In this document: in pieces, positions 1 to 9,864 of the stretch
How positions within the stretch are numbered: position 1 is the stretch's first letter
How the letters are laid out: each line of letters starts with the position of its first letter
Translations under genes and position numbers: made by a program
Source of the DNA: an uncultured Opitutales bacterium
GTDB taxonomy: Bacteria > Verrucomicrobiota > Verrucomicrobiia > Opitutales > Seribacteraceae
Direction: 5' to 3'
NCBI GenBank assembly: GCA_943787575.1
Contig: CALSMY010000007.1
Coordinates: forward strand, 1 to 64,000
DNA: 64,000 nt
The notes under the pieces: generated by a model
Told to the model about the DNA's origin: nothing
Databases searched by the model: none
What the model saw: the letters and a program-made list of their open reading frames with translations, nothing else

Positions 1-149
1 CTGGACTTGCAATCGCTCTTCCAACGATACTTTTCAACTCATACCTGCAACGGGTACTCGATAAACGAGCAGCCTCCCTAGACTGGTTAACCGCTCGACT
101 TATCGACGCGACAGAACGAAAAAAACTACCTGCTGATATAATCAGATGA
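1..149 (+). CDS. ExbB/TolQ/MotA-family proton channel protein, C-terminal end (5' truncated by window)
   Basis: Only the last 48 residues are present, read in the frame starting at base 3 and ending at TGA 147-149. The peptide begins GLAIALPTILFNSYL, which matches the last transmembrane helix of the ExbB/TolQ family, and ends in a charged cytoplasmic tail. The stop overlaps the start of the following exbD by four bases (ATGA), the usual coupling of this pair. The family forms the inner-membrane proton channel that energises TonB- or Tol-type envelope machinery. The assignment rests on the short tail plus the ExbD neighbour; whether it serves TonB or Tol cannot be told. Confidence 0.75.
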   Translation, partial: GLAIALPTILFNSYLQRVLDKRAASLDWLTARLIDATERKKLPADIIR

Positions 150-541
150 GCCTGCGCCCCAAGCGGAGAAACATGCCAAGGGTGGATGTCATTCCGCTAA
201 TCGATGTTCTAATGGTGCTGATCCTGTTCTTTTTAACCAGCATGCAGTTTCAGGACCTTCGTGCGTTGAATGTTACGCTACCTAAGATCGATTCCGCGGG
301 ATCAAACAAAATTACCAATCAACTTGTAGTTTCTGTATCCCAAAAGGGAGAATATTTTCTCAATGGCAATGAGGATAACCTCAAAAAAATTGGGGAAGTT
401 ATGAAATCCACAGCCTCCCTACCTCGAAAGCCTGCCGTTTTGGTGGTTGCCGATGAAAATGTCCCCTTAAAGCATGTTACTAAGATAGTTGATCTCTGCA
501 GGGAGTCAGGACTAGACGATTTTCGTCTGCAATCGAGATAA
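146..541 (+). CDS. ExbD/TolR-family biopolymer transport protein
   Basis: The 131-residue protein has the ExbD/TolR layout: a short basic N-terminus (MSLRPKRRNMPRVDVIP), one transmembrane helix at about residues 15-35 carrying the conserved aspartate in the PLIDVLMVLILFFL segment, and a periplasmic domain of about 95 residues. That Asp is the proton-carrying residue in this family. It partners the ExbB/TolQ channel encoded immediately upstream, with a four-base start/stop overlap. ExbD and TolR are too similar to separate here; no tonB or tolB lies next to it. Length is normal. Confidence 0.88.
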   Translation: MSLRPKRRNMPRVDVIPLIDVLMVLILFFLTSMQFQDLRALNVTLPKIDSAGSNKITNQLVVSVSQKGEYFLNGNEDNLKKIGEVMKSTASLPRKPAVLVVADENVPLKHVTKIVDLCRESGLDDFRLQSR

Positions 542-545
542 TATT

Positions 546-1373
546 CTAGCGGAGCTCAGGAAAGAATGGATTGTTTTTCTTTTCTTCCTGCACCGTAGTC
601 ATGGGTCCATGCCCAGGGCATAAAATTGTCTCACCGGACAAAGTCATAATTTTCTCCCGATTCGTCCGCAAAGCATCTTCGTAAGAAACCATCCCTCCCC
701 CCATAGAACCGGCAAAAATCGCATCACCAACAATCGCAACAGGACTCTCAAGGCCATCAATTATATAGGTAATTCCACCTAATGCATGCCCGTGAGTGTG
801 CAATGCTTGGATTGAAAGAGTTCCACTACTTTCTTCAAAGCCCTCAGTGATCAATAAACACCCATCAAGTGCTTCTAGTTCGTGCACATAAACGGAAGGA
901 TTGCCAGTTTTCTCCTTCAATTCATCCAAGCAGGCAATATGGTCACGGTGGGTATGGGTAAGAAAAATGGCATTAACCTTCAAGCCTTCATCCTCAATGA
1001 AATCCAAAACCGGATGGGCCATAGGTCCAGTATCAAACACCCATGCATTTTTCGAAGTTTGCTCCCAAATCACATAAACGTTTACCAGCATATCTCCAAA
1101 AGGAAGATTGAACTGTTTTAGCCCTCGAATCTCCAGAGGGGCAGGGCTCCATTCCCGGTTAGCAGAACGAATCAACTTTTCAGTATCCAAATTCAATTCA
1201 CAAGCCATTAAGCGAATCAAACTTTCGTTCACTCCTCCGGACAGAATCTCATCAATATCAGACTTTTCGGAACCAAGTCTTTTTGCCATTTCATTTTTAC
1301 CTATCCCCAAGCCCCGCATGGCTTTTCCCAAAATATCTTCATGGAAATCTTCTAAGTTAATTTCCGTGTTCAT
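546..1373 (-). CDS. MBL-fold metallohydrolase with N-terminal helix-turn-helix domain
   Basis: The 275-residue protein starts with an XRE-like helix-turn-helix of about 60 residues (GIGKNEMAKRLGSEKSDIDEIL) followed by a metallo-beta-lactamase fold. The metal-binding signature THTHRDH lies near residue 140, with further ligand motifs HTHGH, VGDAIF and CPGHGP, so the active site looks complete. The closest general class is glyoxalase II-like hydrolases, but no substrate can be read from the sequence. It is convergent with exbD, with a 4-base gap between the two stops. The joined HTH suggests DNA binding or substrate-linked regulation, which is inference. Confidence 0.8.
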   Translation of the reverse strand: MNTEINLEDFHEDILGKAMRGLGIGKNEMAKRLGSEKSDIDEILSGGVNESLIRLMACELNLDTEKLIRSANREWSPAPLEIRGLKQFNLPFGDMLVNVYVIWEQTSKNAWVFDTGPMAHPVLDFIEDEGLKVNAIFLTHTHRDHIACLDELKEKTGNPSVYVHELEALDGCLLITEGFEESSGTLSIQALHTHGHALGGITYIIDGLESPVAIVGDAIFAGSMGGGMVSYEDALRTNREKIMTLSGETILCPGHGPMTTVQEEKKNNPFFPELR

Positions 1374-1388
1374 CCAAAAATGATAAAA

Positions 1389-2359
1389 TTAGTTAAATGG
1401 AAGTAATTTAGGTTCCGGTTTTTTTAGCGATGGGGGTTCTTTATTCAAGATTTCTCCAGCTAAAACCCGCTCATAAATTTCTACATAACTGAGTGCCATT
1501 TTTTTTGAATTAAAGTTTTCAACGGCATAATCTCGGCAGACTTGAGGTTTCCACTGTTGTGAATCTTTCATCGCCTCAGCCAACTGATCTGAACTTGCTG
1601 AAAGAAACCCGACTTCAGAAGGAACAAGTTCTGGTAAGGAACCATAGGGAGTACCAAATACCGGACATCCTGAAAAAAGACTTTCAATAATTGCCAGACC
1701 GAAAGGTTCATTCCAGCAAACCGGGAAGACTAAGCCTTTAGAAGATTCCATAACTTTATATTTCTTGGAATTATCAACCATTCCATGAAAGCGAGCAATT
1801 GGATCAAGGGTAAACCTGAAACCCATGTTGAAATTAATACGAGTACCTCCTAAAATATCAATTTTTCCAGAGTTAGCTTTCCGAGCACAACGAATCGCAC
1901 CTTTAACATTTTTGCGCCTCCACGCTGCTTTCCCAAGAAAATGAAAACTTGCCCTTTCATGAGTTAAGTTAGTTTCACAAGGTGCCAGACCGTTGTAAAC
2001 AACACAATCACCACCATGCCTAAAAGCTTGGTTATGAGAAACAAATACAGTTTGATACTTAGGATTTCTCCAAAGCTAGCGTTTCCTTCAAGCGTAAAAA
2101 TATGAGGGGAATCAATTAGATGGGGTAGATCAGAAAAGAAGTGAATAAAATCAACATCCTTTGGTATCGAGTCCATTATACTCCCACCAAAATCATGTCC
2201 AACAACCTCAGCAAAATCGCAAGAAGTACCATGTGGGGCAACTAACACGACTTCATTGCCGAGTGCATTAAGTTCTCGACATAAGTCCCAAATAACTCTT
2301 TCAGCACCACCATAAAGATTAACAGGTAATTTAATTTGGCTGGTTACTGCGATCTTCAT
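1389..2359 (-). CDS. GT4-type glycosyltransferase, frameshifted
   Basis: Reading starts at the ATG at 2359 (MKIAVTSQIKLP) and carries the N-terminal motif NLYGGAERVIWDLCREL of the GT-B fold. The frame breaks after GNASFGEI; adding one base at the GG of 2062-2063 restores a continuous product through VFVSHNQAFRHGG to the C-terminal half. That half holds the nucleotide-sugar motif region PFGLAIIESLFSGCPVFGTPYGSLPEL, typical of glycosyl transferases group 1. The reconstructed length is about 323 residues, normal for the family. It probably adds a sugar to lipopolysaccharide or a related glycan, judging from neighbours. An in-frame ATG at 1826 is not the true start. Confidence 0.75.
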
Positions 2360-2494
2360 AATAAATAAAACGAAACCATATATTATGTGAAAAATATAAA
2401 AACGGGTGGACAACCAAGGAAAAGCTTAAATTTTCCAACTAATAAACATTAAAATTAATAGTTCGATCAATCACTGTAAGCCATCAAGTTGCAA

Positions 2495-3695
2495 TTATGT
2501 CTCACTCGAAGTAACTAAATTGCTCAAACTTGCACTGAGAAACAATAAACAACAGAATATAAAAAATAATGTCGAATGCATGGATCCAACAAAAGGACTA
2601 TCCGTGAAAAAGAACATAATGTAGCAAGAGATTAGAATTAAACCATATGAAGAAAATTCCCTTTCACCATGTTTTCGAAGAGCAAAAAAGATAAGAATTA
2701 AAACCAACATGAAGGATAATGTGGATAGCAAACCTAACAATCCACGCATTGCGAGGTCAGAGATAAATTGGTTATGAGAATGTGTTAAGTGGATAAGATA
2801 TTTTTCATCATATCCTTGCTCAACCATTTTTTGCCTAAAACCCTGGCGACCACTTCCCAAAATCGGATTTTCAAGAAGGCAAGAAACCCATATTTGATAA
2901 AGTTGTACCTTATTGTGATACTTGAAGTGCCGTGAAACTCATCATTTTCAATTGATTGATCTAAAACTTTTAAACTCTCAATTGTTGTATGGTATCTAGC
3001 ATTAAGTGAAGGTATATTTTGTATCGCCGCGATAGATATGATAATTAACACCGTAAAAACATATATGATATATTTAAATCTCAGTTTATTATACCTTAAA
3101 TAAATAACAATTAACAAAGCAAAAGGAAGACACATTATGACACCTCTAGTTTCAGATAAAAAAACTGAAGTAATTGAACATAATACAACAGTAAACAAAA
3201 TTAAGATCACTTTGAAATTTGTCTTACCCAATAATATGAAAAATGTAATTAAACCTAAAACCAAACTCACTTGAGCACCTGAAATACAACTATAATTATA
3301 AGATCTATGAATATCAAATAAAGCAAAGTTTATTATAACAATAATTGATGTAATAAGTGATGCCGAGATTATAATATTTTCTAAAAACGAAGAACGGATT
3401 CAATTTTTCGAAATGCAAAATATAGAGGAATTAATAAAATGAACCTAGAAGCATGATCAATATCCCTAATCAAGAACCCGGGGTCATTAAAAATATAAAT
3501 TAAGTGAGTTATAAAGTATAAAAAAAATGTAATAAGTATAAATTTTTCGATGTAATACAGTTTCCCATTCTTATCTTTAAAAAAATAAAATAATCCAATT
3601 AAAACTAATAGTAAAATTGATATCTGATAAATGGACTTTGAATCATTAATGAATAGAAACACTAGTGAAGTAAGTGTAATAATAACCAGATTCAT
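2495..3695 (-). CDS. O-antigen ligase / Wzy-type membrane protein, two frameshifts
   Basis: Three reading-frame pieces (from 3695, from about 3381 and from about 2879) join into one hydrophobic protein of about 400 residues once one base is restored in the A5 run at 3383-3387 and one at the GG of 2878-2879. The product has roughly ten membrane segments. It shows features of the Wzy_C family: a SETRG segment in a periplasmic-loop position, NPILGSGRQGF, and the HSHNQFISDLAMRGLLGL block. Enzymes of this family ligate O-antigen to lipid A-core or polymerise it at the outer face of the inner membrane. Its ATG overlaps the GT90 stop by four bases. Base composition here is more AT-rich than in the housekeeping genes, common for O-antigen loci. 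Confidence 0.7.
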
Positions 3696-4585
3696 TTTAC
3701 AATTTTGGAATATTTCAAGGTTACTGAGCGTGCAATATTTAGCATATTTCTAGATGAAAAATAATTTGAAACAAAATCTTGGGCATTGTTTATAATTTTT
3801 TTACAAGCAGGTTTGTCATTCACATATCTTGCAAAGACATCTTCAATGTCTGAAAAGTCATCCCTTATCTCGATATAATGATAATTGGGCAACAATGTTC
3901 CCTCTTTATACCATGTTTCATATTTTGGGCGAGGCATCATACAGACTGAATTAGATGACATGATCCATTTTAAATTCGTAGCAACATCATTACCTTCCAA
4001 GGAAAGTACAAATTTGTATTTAAGTTGTTCTTTATGGACATTTTGGGTTTCGCAAAAGGAACATTTCCATTTTTTTGTACGGCGGTGTTTCCGGCATTTA
4101 TAAAGCTCAATCCACTGCAGGATTCTAAAAATCTTTGTCGATGCTCTTGGTAAGCAGCTCCCCGCCAGACCACTCCATCTAACTTATCGGCATATCTAAT
4201 TCTATCATTCACAAACCTAAAATGTCTTTGAGAATCGAGAGGTAACAAAACTGAATTATCGTTTTTACCTTCAATGGGTCGACTTTTCACAAATGCGGGA
4301 TAGTCGGGGACAGTCGTTACATCACCAGGAATAAAATTAAATCTTAGCTCCTCGCGAAAAGGGTATAAAATGTTGTACAAGTCGTATGTATATCCACTAT
4401 TTTTTAATAAATTGATGTCCCGTACTTTTATACCCTTTCTCCAGACTTACGGGTTGCTTAATCTTACAATAGTAATCGATTTCAGACTTATGACTCTCAA
4501 AATACTTTTCATCGGGTATTTGATCGTCAAATGATTTGGTGAGGTATCTCAACCAAAACTTAGTGTAATAGGAAGCTCTACTCAA
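3692..4585 (-). CDS. GT90-family (CAP10-like) LPS glycosyltransferase, two frameshifts
   Basis: Three overlapping frames combine into a protein of about 297 residues. One surplus base lies at about 4433-4438 and one base is missing at the GG of 4036-4037. The restored product contains the block SGYTYDLYNILYPF, then VVWRGAAYQEHRQRF, GNTAVQKNGNVPFAKPKMS, and the strongly conserved KYKFVLSLEGNDVATNLKW followed by SNSVCMMPRPKYETWY. These are hallmarks of the glycosyl transferase family 90 / LPS-modifying group. The start is uncertain: TTG at 4585 is the first usual codon and no ATG is in frame. It is packed between the acyltransferase-GT9 fusion and the O-antigen ligase, so it probably works on the same surface glycan. 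Confidence 0.75.
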
Positions 4586-4598
4586 GGATGTTTGTTTA

Positions 4599-6486
4599 CT
4601 AATTTCGGATCAAGGTGACGAGTTTTTTAAACTGCTCAAAGACTTCAACTTGGGACCAATCTCTCATCGAGTGCAATGGCAAAGGGGAAACAAGCTCTCT
4701 CTTGATATTATTAAAGCATGGAGATGTAACCGTATGATTCGTGGGTCCAAAGATTGTGAGTGTAGGAGTACCAACAGCACTAGCGAGATGAACGGCACCA
4801 GAATCACACCCAATCACTGTAGAGCACGCTGAAAACTCTTTAGCAAGCTGTACAATTGAAGTTTGCCCAACTAAATTTTCGATATCTCTGAGGCAATTCT
4901 GAGCCAGTATCTGATTTGATAACCCATAATCGCTTTTCATTCCGTACAAAACAAATTGAATATCGCTTTCATGCTCGCCCAGTAACTTGACGAGATGGAT
5001 CCAGTTATCAACTGGCCACTGCTTTGCTGGGTTATTCGATGAGCCAAGAGCAATGCCAATTTTAAGTTGATCCTTCTTTTTTTCTTTTGGATTTTTAAAG
5101 ATGAAAGGCTCAAAGCTTACTTTTCCAATAAACCCAAATTTATTGATCATTTGCCCCCATGTTTGAGTCAAATGCTGGGAATTAAAATCTGTCCTATCGA
5201 TTTTGAACGAATCAGTAAGGAAAGGTCTTTTTTTGCCAGAAAGTTCAAGCCCAAGTCTCTGGGGAGTACCTATTATTAAAGACTCTGTATCGCCCCTCAA
5301 AGAATTGGTAAACAATAGATGGCACTCAGGCATCTTACTCCTAACTTCTATTAAAACATCTAGATAATTTCTGAGGCTTTTACTATCAGTGCTTATAAAT
5401 TCTTCTCCTAGTTCAAATTCCTTAAGCAAGGGTAGGAATATTGAGCGACCCATAATCAAAAACTGCATATCGGGTCTCGCATTGCGAAGGGCTCGAATAA
5501 TCGGGAGTGACATAACCACATCCCCCAACCAGTTTGATAACCGAATTACGATACGGGTACCAGTTCGGACAGACTCATTCTTTGTCAAGAAGCTCCTCTT
5601 TTGATTAAGTTGGAACCGGACTTCTGGATAATAATGAACTTTCCATTTTCCATGAGCCCAAAGCCATTCTGGCAAAGCTCTATCGCAGTTTTTAATATCA
5701 CTTGCCAGCAAATCATGAGCTTGGATAGAAATTGGCTTATCCTTGCTTGGAAGTATTTCCTTGAGAGCTAAATGGGTCTTAAAAAAACCAATTCTCCTAG
5801 GTAGGGCATAGACGACTCGTAAATTATTAACTTTTGCAAGCAAGTCAGGAAATGTGGTAACAGATGTTAGTCTATTTAAAAACATGGCATCGCTGCCTGC
5901 ATGCCCTCCATTTTGATCAAATAATACCGTTAACCAATTACCATCTCGAAGAAAATATAGGGCTTTCTTCAAACCTGCTTTACGAGAAAATAATTTCATG
6001 CCCGTAGATAAACGAGCTTCCGTAATCCAATCATCCAATTTGGGATTTCGATTCGGACGATAAACTGCTCCCAAGCTTTTCCCTTGTTTCGGTCTAAAGA
6101 AAGGAGAGGTTGCCAGAGTTTCAAATAAAGAAACATGAGGAATAAGAAATAATACTGGTACATTATCTCTCCTTAAGTCATCAAGCTCCCTGACTGTTTG
6201 TTGATCATACACTACCGTACGCCGCCGTTCTGGCTTTATTGAAGTAAGGATAAATTATTGAAAAGAATCCCATCTCAAACATTCGAGCAGCTGACTCTCT
6301 TGCAACACTGTTCAACTTGGCTTTACTCCAAAATGGAAAAGCATGGACAAGGTTTGAAAGAAGTACCCTTTTTCTCTTCAAGGGAAGCCAAATCATGAGT
6401 GCCCCCAATGATTGGCAAATTTTACCCAAGGTAAAAAGTGGCAGCTTGGACAATAAAAACGCTATTGCTTTAATCAATATCGCCAT
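4599..6486 (-). CDS. Lipid A acyltransferase (LpxL-like) fused to GT9 heptosyltransferase-like domain, one frameshift
   Basis: Residues 1-300 are LpxL/HtrB-like: an N-terminal membrane anchor, LPLKRKRVLLSNLVHAFP, and the acyltransferase HX4(D/E) motif PHVSLFETLA. From about residue 310 (IRLSNWLGDVVMSLPIIRAL) to the end it is a GT9 enzyme, with the C-terminal signature GCDSGAVHLASAVGTPT and FGPTNH. The fusion point lies inside one uninterrupted stretch, so the fusion does not depend on frame repair. The only break is near residue 85, where removing one base of the T3 at 6235-6237 joins the N-terminal piece (start 6486) to the rest. The total is about 628 residues. It would acylate lipid A and transfer a core sugar at the inner face of the inner membrane. 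Confidence 0.82.
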
Positions 6487-6541
6487 TGTGTCCTCCGATT
6501 GGTTGTAGTAGTAAAAAATTTATACAGATTCCCCTTATGCC

Positions 6542-7487
6542 GTGAAAATTCTAGTTATCAAGCCTTCCTCGTTAGGAGACATAGTACACGGACTGCGTAT
6601 TGTACATCAAGTTCATGAAATTTTGCCCGGTATTCGTATTGATTGGGTAATAAAGAAAGGACTTGAGGATATTCTTCATGCCAGTGGGTTTGTTGAAAAA
6701 GTTTTTCTTTTTGAAAGGGGAGGTGGTTTCCTTTCATTTGTTCGACTGATTAAAGAAATAAGAACCTTGAAGTACGACTATGTTTTGGATTTACAAGGTT
6801 TATTAAGGAGTGCCGTATTAACGGCTACTGCTCGAAGTAAAAATAAATTTGGCGTAGCGGATGGCAGAGAATTTTCTACTTTTTTTTACTCCTGCATCGG
6901 TGAAAAGTGCAGGCAAAAACAGTTGCATGCTATCGACCGGCTAGTCCCTTTTTTAGAAAAAATTGGAGTTGCAAACTACAACGCAACCTTACCTCTGGAA
7001 TTCAAGAATTCTACCCTGAATGGAATAACAAGGAATAAGTTAGCTGAAAAAAAATATATACTTCTTTTTCCAGAAAGTCGTAGGCTTGAAAAGGTTTGGC
7101 CTTTTTTTAATGAACTCAACTCTAGACCTCTTAAAACAGAAAAACTTTTCATTAGTTGTTGCGGGAAACCACCAGGATAAAGATTTCCTTGGATCAATTG
7201 ACCTAAGAGGGAAATTAAAGCTTTCGGAATTACCTGAATTAATAAGAGGTGCATCTGTCGTTGTCTCTAATGATAGTGCACCTTTGCACATTGCATCTGC
7301 ATTGGGAACTTCAACGGTTGCCTTATTTGGACCGACCAAAGAGGAAAAATATGGACCCTACCCATTAGAACAAAAGTCGTCTAGAATATTGACCGCACCT
7401 GACGGCCAAATGAAATCCATTACTTTAGAATCAGTAATGCTTACTATTGATGAACTTGTAGAAACTAAATCCAAAGGAGAGTATTAA
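6542..7487 (+). CDS. ADP-heptose:LPS heptosyltransferase-like GT9 protein, one frameshift
   Basis: The GTG start at 6542 gives MKILVIKPSSLGDIVHGLRI, the standard GT9 N-terminus (WaaC/WaaF/RfaQ group). The frame breaks in the T7 run at 7102-7108. Reading it as T6 joins the N-terminal half (ending KVWPF) to the C-terminal half with VVSNDSAPLHIASALGTSTVALFGPTKEEKYGPY, the ADP-heptose-binding region. The repaired protein is about 314 residues, slightly short for the family. It is divergent from the acyltransferase-GT9 gene across 55 bases that probably hold both promoters, and it overlaps the methyltransferase gene end-to-end by four bases. Its sugar specificity is unknown. Confidence 0.82.
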
Positions 7488-8443
7488 AATATTTCATCCA
7501 AAATTTCTCTGCCATTCTTTGCTCTTGTTTTTAATTTCTCTTTAATATTTGAGAAGATTTTACTTATGAATTTAAAGTAATTCCAAAACCTTAAATGATA
7601 CAAAATCTTACCCTTCTTTAACTTTTTAAAACTTAATTCTACCGAGGCAGGCTTAGAGAACTTGGTTGAAAGGAGCTTTTTTTGATCTGAAGTTTTAAAT
7701 ACCCCCCAAAGATTTCCAGCATCCCCGATTGGCGAACAACTAACCGTCTCAAAACCAGCTTTCTCCATGAGCATGGATAGGGTTAGAGCCGAAAAAGAAA
7801 AAAGGTGGCCAGGGTGCCACTTGTGCGAAAATGCCATGTCCGCGTATGTAATGTTGGGCACCTCAATGATGAAATGTCCACCTGGATTAAGGAATTGACC
7901 AAGGTGAGCGAGGTCAAGAACTGGGTTCTCAAGGTGCTCGAGAACATGAAACATGGTAATCAGATCGAATTTTTGCTCTGGCTGAAACTGAGAAAAGGGC
8001 GAAATAGTCACAGGAATCTTAAGCTCCGCCTGACTGTACTCCGCATAGGGCATATTGGCTTCAACACCTTCAGCTAAAAAGCCCTTGCTATTTAAAAGGT
8101 AAACAAACTCGCCACTACTTGAACCCGCATCGAGACAGCGAGCGGATAAGGGTATCAAATCGACAAGCCTGGAAAGTCTTTGCTGGGCAATTTTAGCAGC
8201 TCGGTAAACATGTTTAGGCTTAGGGGAGTGAACCCCTTTGTATGATTTTCGATAATCGGTCTTATAAAATTCCTCAGTATTTTCAAAGGGTACAGGATCC
8301 ACGTAAATTAATCCGGATTCTACAGACATTACATTCCTCAAGGGCTTTCCGTGACGATCTTTGGAAGATATTACAACGGAATCCTTGCTGCCGGAGATTG
8401 GACAGGGTCGTGTTGCCACTATCTTTTTTGCGGGAACTGACAT
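7484..8443 (-). CDS. Class I SAM-dependent methyltransferase with N-terminal Cys motif
   Basis: The 319-residue protein carries the SAM-binding motif I LDAGSSSGEFVYLL near residue 105, motif II/III around DLITMFHVLEHLENP, and the post-motif FLNPGGHFIIEVPN. This is the Methyltransf_11/23 type often found in glycan loci. The first 75 residues form a separate domain starting CPISGSKDS. Such two-part proteins commonly methylate sugars or lipid-linked glycans; the substrate here is not readable. The start ATG at 8443 follows an AGGAAAG stretch. It closes the envelope block. Confidence 0.78.
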   Translation of the reverse strand: MSVPAKKIVATRPCPISGSKDSVVISSKDRHGKPLRNVMSVESGLIYVDPVPFENTEEFYKTDYRKSYKGVHSPKPKHVYRAAKIAQQRLSRLVDLIPLSARCLDAGSSSGEFVYLLNSKGFLAEGVEANMPYAEYSQAELKIPVTISPFSQFQPEQKFDLITMFHVLEHLENPVLDLAHLGQFLNPGGHFIIEVPNITYADMAFSHKWHPGHLFSFSALTLSMLMEKAGFETVSCSPIGDAGNLWGVFKTSDQKKLLSTKFSKPASVELSFKKLKKGKILYHLRFWNYFKFISKIFSNIKEKLKTRAKNGREILDEIF

Positions 8444-8587
8444 CTTTCCTATAATCGCTAATTTTGTCCTTCTAACAAGAATGATTTACGGATTACACAA
8501 AATGACTACCAAGACAGGAGTCCCTTTTCTCTATTCGGCAATTTCCTTTCCATCATCCATAGAAAATGATTTAAACAGGGGACAATT

Positions 8588-9854
8588 ATGATCGAAATTT
8601 CACATCTCAGAAATGACTTGAACGGTTTAGAAGCCGCAATTTCCAGGAAAAAATTTGAATGCGACCTAGAGGGGCTTTTAAAGTTGGACCAAAAGCGCAG
8701 AGAGGAGATTTCTGCAGCAGAGCATGCAAGGGCAGGGCAAAAAGCGACGAACAACGAGATGTCCCAACTACCCAAAGGCTCTCCGGAATTTTTGGCCAAG
8801 GTTGCTGAAATGAGAGAGTTGTCTGCAAAGGTTAAAGAGCTCGAGTCAGCCGCTAAAGAGGCGGATGATAACTTCCGGAATGCATTCATGAGCGTACCCA
8901 ACATCCCGCATGAATCGGTCCCTGATGGCAAAGGAGAGGAGGATAACCAAACAATTTCAACATGGGGCGATAAGGATGACTAATTCCCGAATGCGTTGCC
9001 TCACTACGATATTCCTTGGTTTGATCAAATGATTGACTTTCCCTAGAGGTGTAAAGGTGGCGGGCGCAGGCTTTCCATTTTATTTGGGTGAAATGTCCCA
9101 ACTGGTCCGAGCCTTGATTAATTTCTTTTTGGAAGAGGCGGGAAAGAATGGATACGAGGAAGTTCATGCCCCGATCGTTGTCAATGCGGCAAGTGCCACG
9201 GCGACTGGACAGTTACCTGACAAGGAAGGGCAAATGTATCTGGATCAAAACGAGGAGATCTACCTCATTCCAACTGCGGAAGTACCTGTGACCAATTTTT
9301 ACAGGGATGAAATCTTATCTGCCGAAAAATTACCGATAAAACGATGTGCATATACACCTTGCTTCCGAAGGGAAGCGGGTAGCTGGGGCAAGGATGTTCG
9401 CGGATTAAACCGCTTGCACCAATTTGATAAAGTGGAGTTAGTAAAATGGACGCATCCAGACGACAGTTTTGAGGAACTCGAAAAACTTAGAACTGACGCC
9501 GAGGGTCTTTTGCAAAAACTTGGCCTGCCGTATCGCGTACTTTTAATTTGTTCAGGAGATATAGGTTTTCCGCATTCCAAGCAGTACGACTTGGAAGTTT
9601 GGGCTGCCGGACAGAAGCGTTGGCTGGAAGTCTCAAGCTGTAGCAATTTTACCGACTTTCAGGCAAGGCGAGCCAACATTCGCTTTCGCTCAGAAGAGGG
9701 AAAGCCTAAACCGGTGCACACGCTAAACGGCTCCGCCCTGGCTATTCCACGCGTACTGGCAGCCCTTTTGGAAAACAATTTACAGGAGGATGGAAAAGTA
9801 AAAATTCCAGAATGCCTACAAAAATGGTTTCCGAAGGATACGATCGGAATTTAA
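8588..9854 (+). CDS. serS: Seryl-tRNA synthetase, interrupted by a stop codon and a frameshift
   Basis: Residues 1-131 form the SerRS N-terminal coiled-coil arm, starting MIEISHLRNDLNGLEAAI. The class II catalytic core follows from about 9010, with GQLPDKEGQMY, LIPTAEVPVTNFYRDE (motif 2 region), TPCFRREAGSWGKDVRGLNR, and motif 3 LNGSALAIPRVLAALLEN. An in-frame TAA at 8981-8983 follows WGDKDD, yet the same frame continues with the conserved PHYDIPWFDQMIDFP. A surplus C at 9041-9043 then shifts it into the downstream frame. The enzyme charges tRNA-Ser and is essential, and no second copy is in view, so an error in the sequence is the likeliest cause. Repaired length is about 421 residues, normal. 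Confidence 0.9.
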
Positions 9855-9864
9855 GAACCTAACT

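Noticed and set aside
9299-9646. 115-codon open frame antisense to serS
   Set aside because: Sits on the conserved catalytic core of serS; a shadow.
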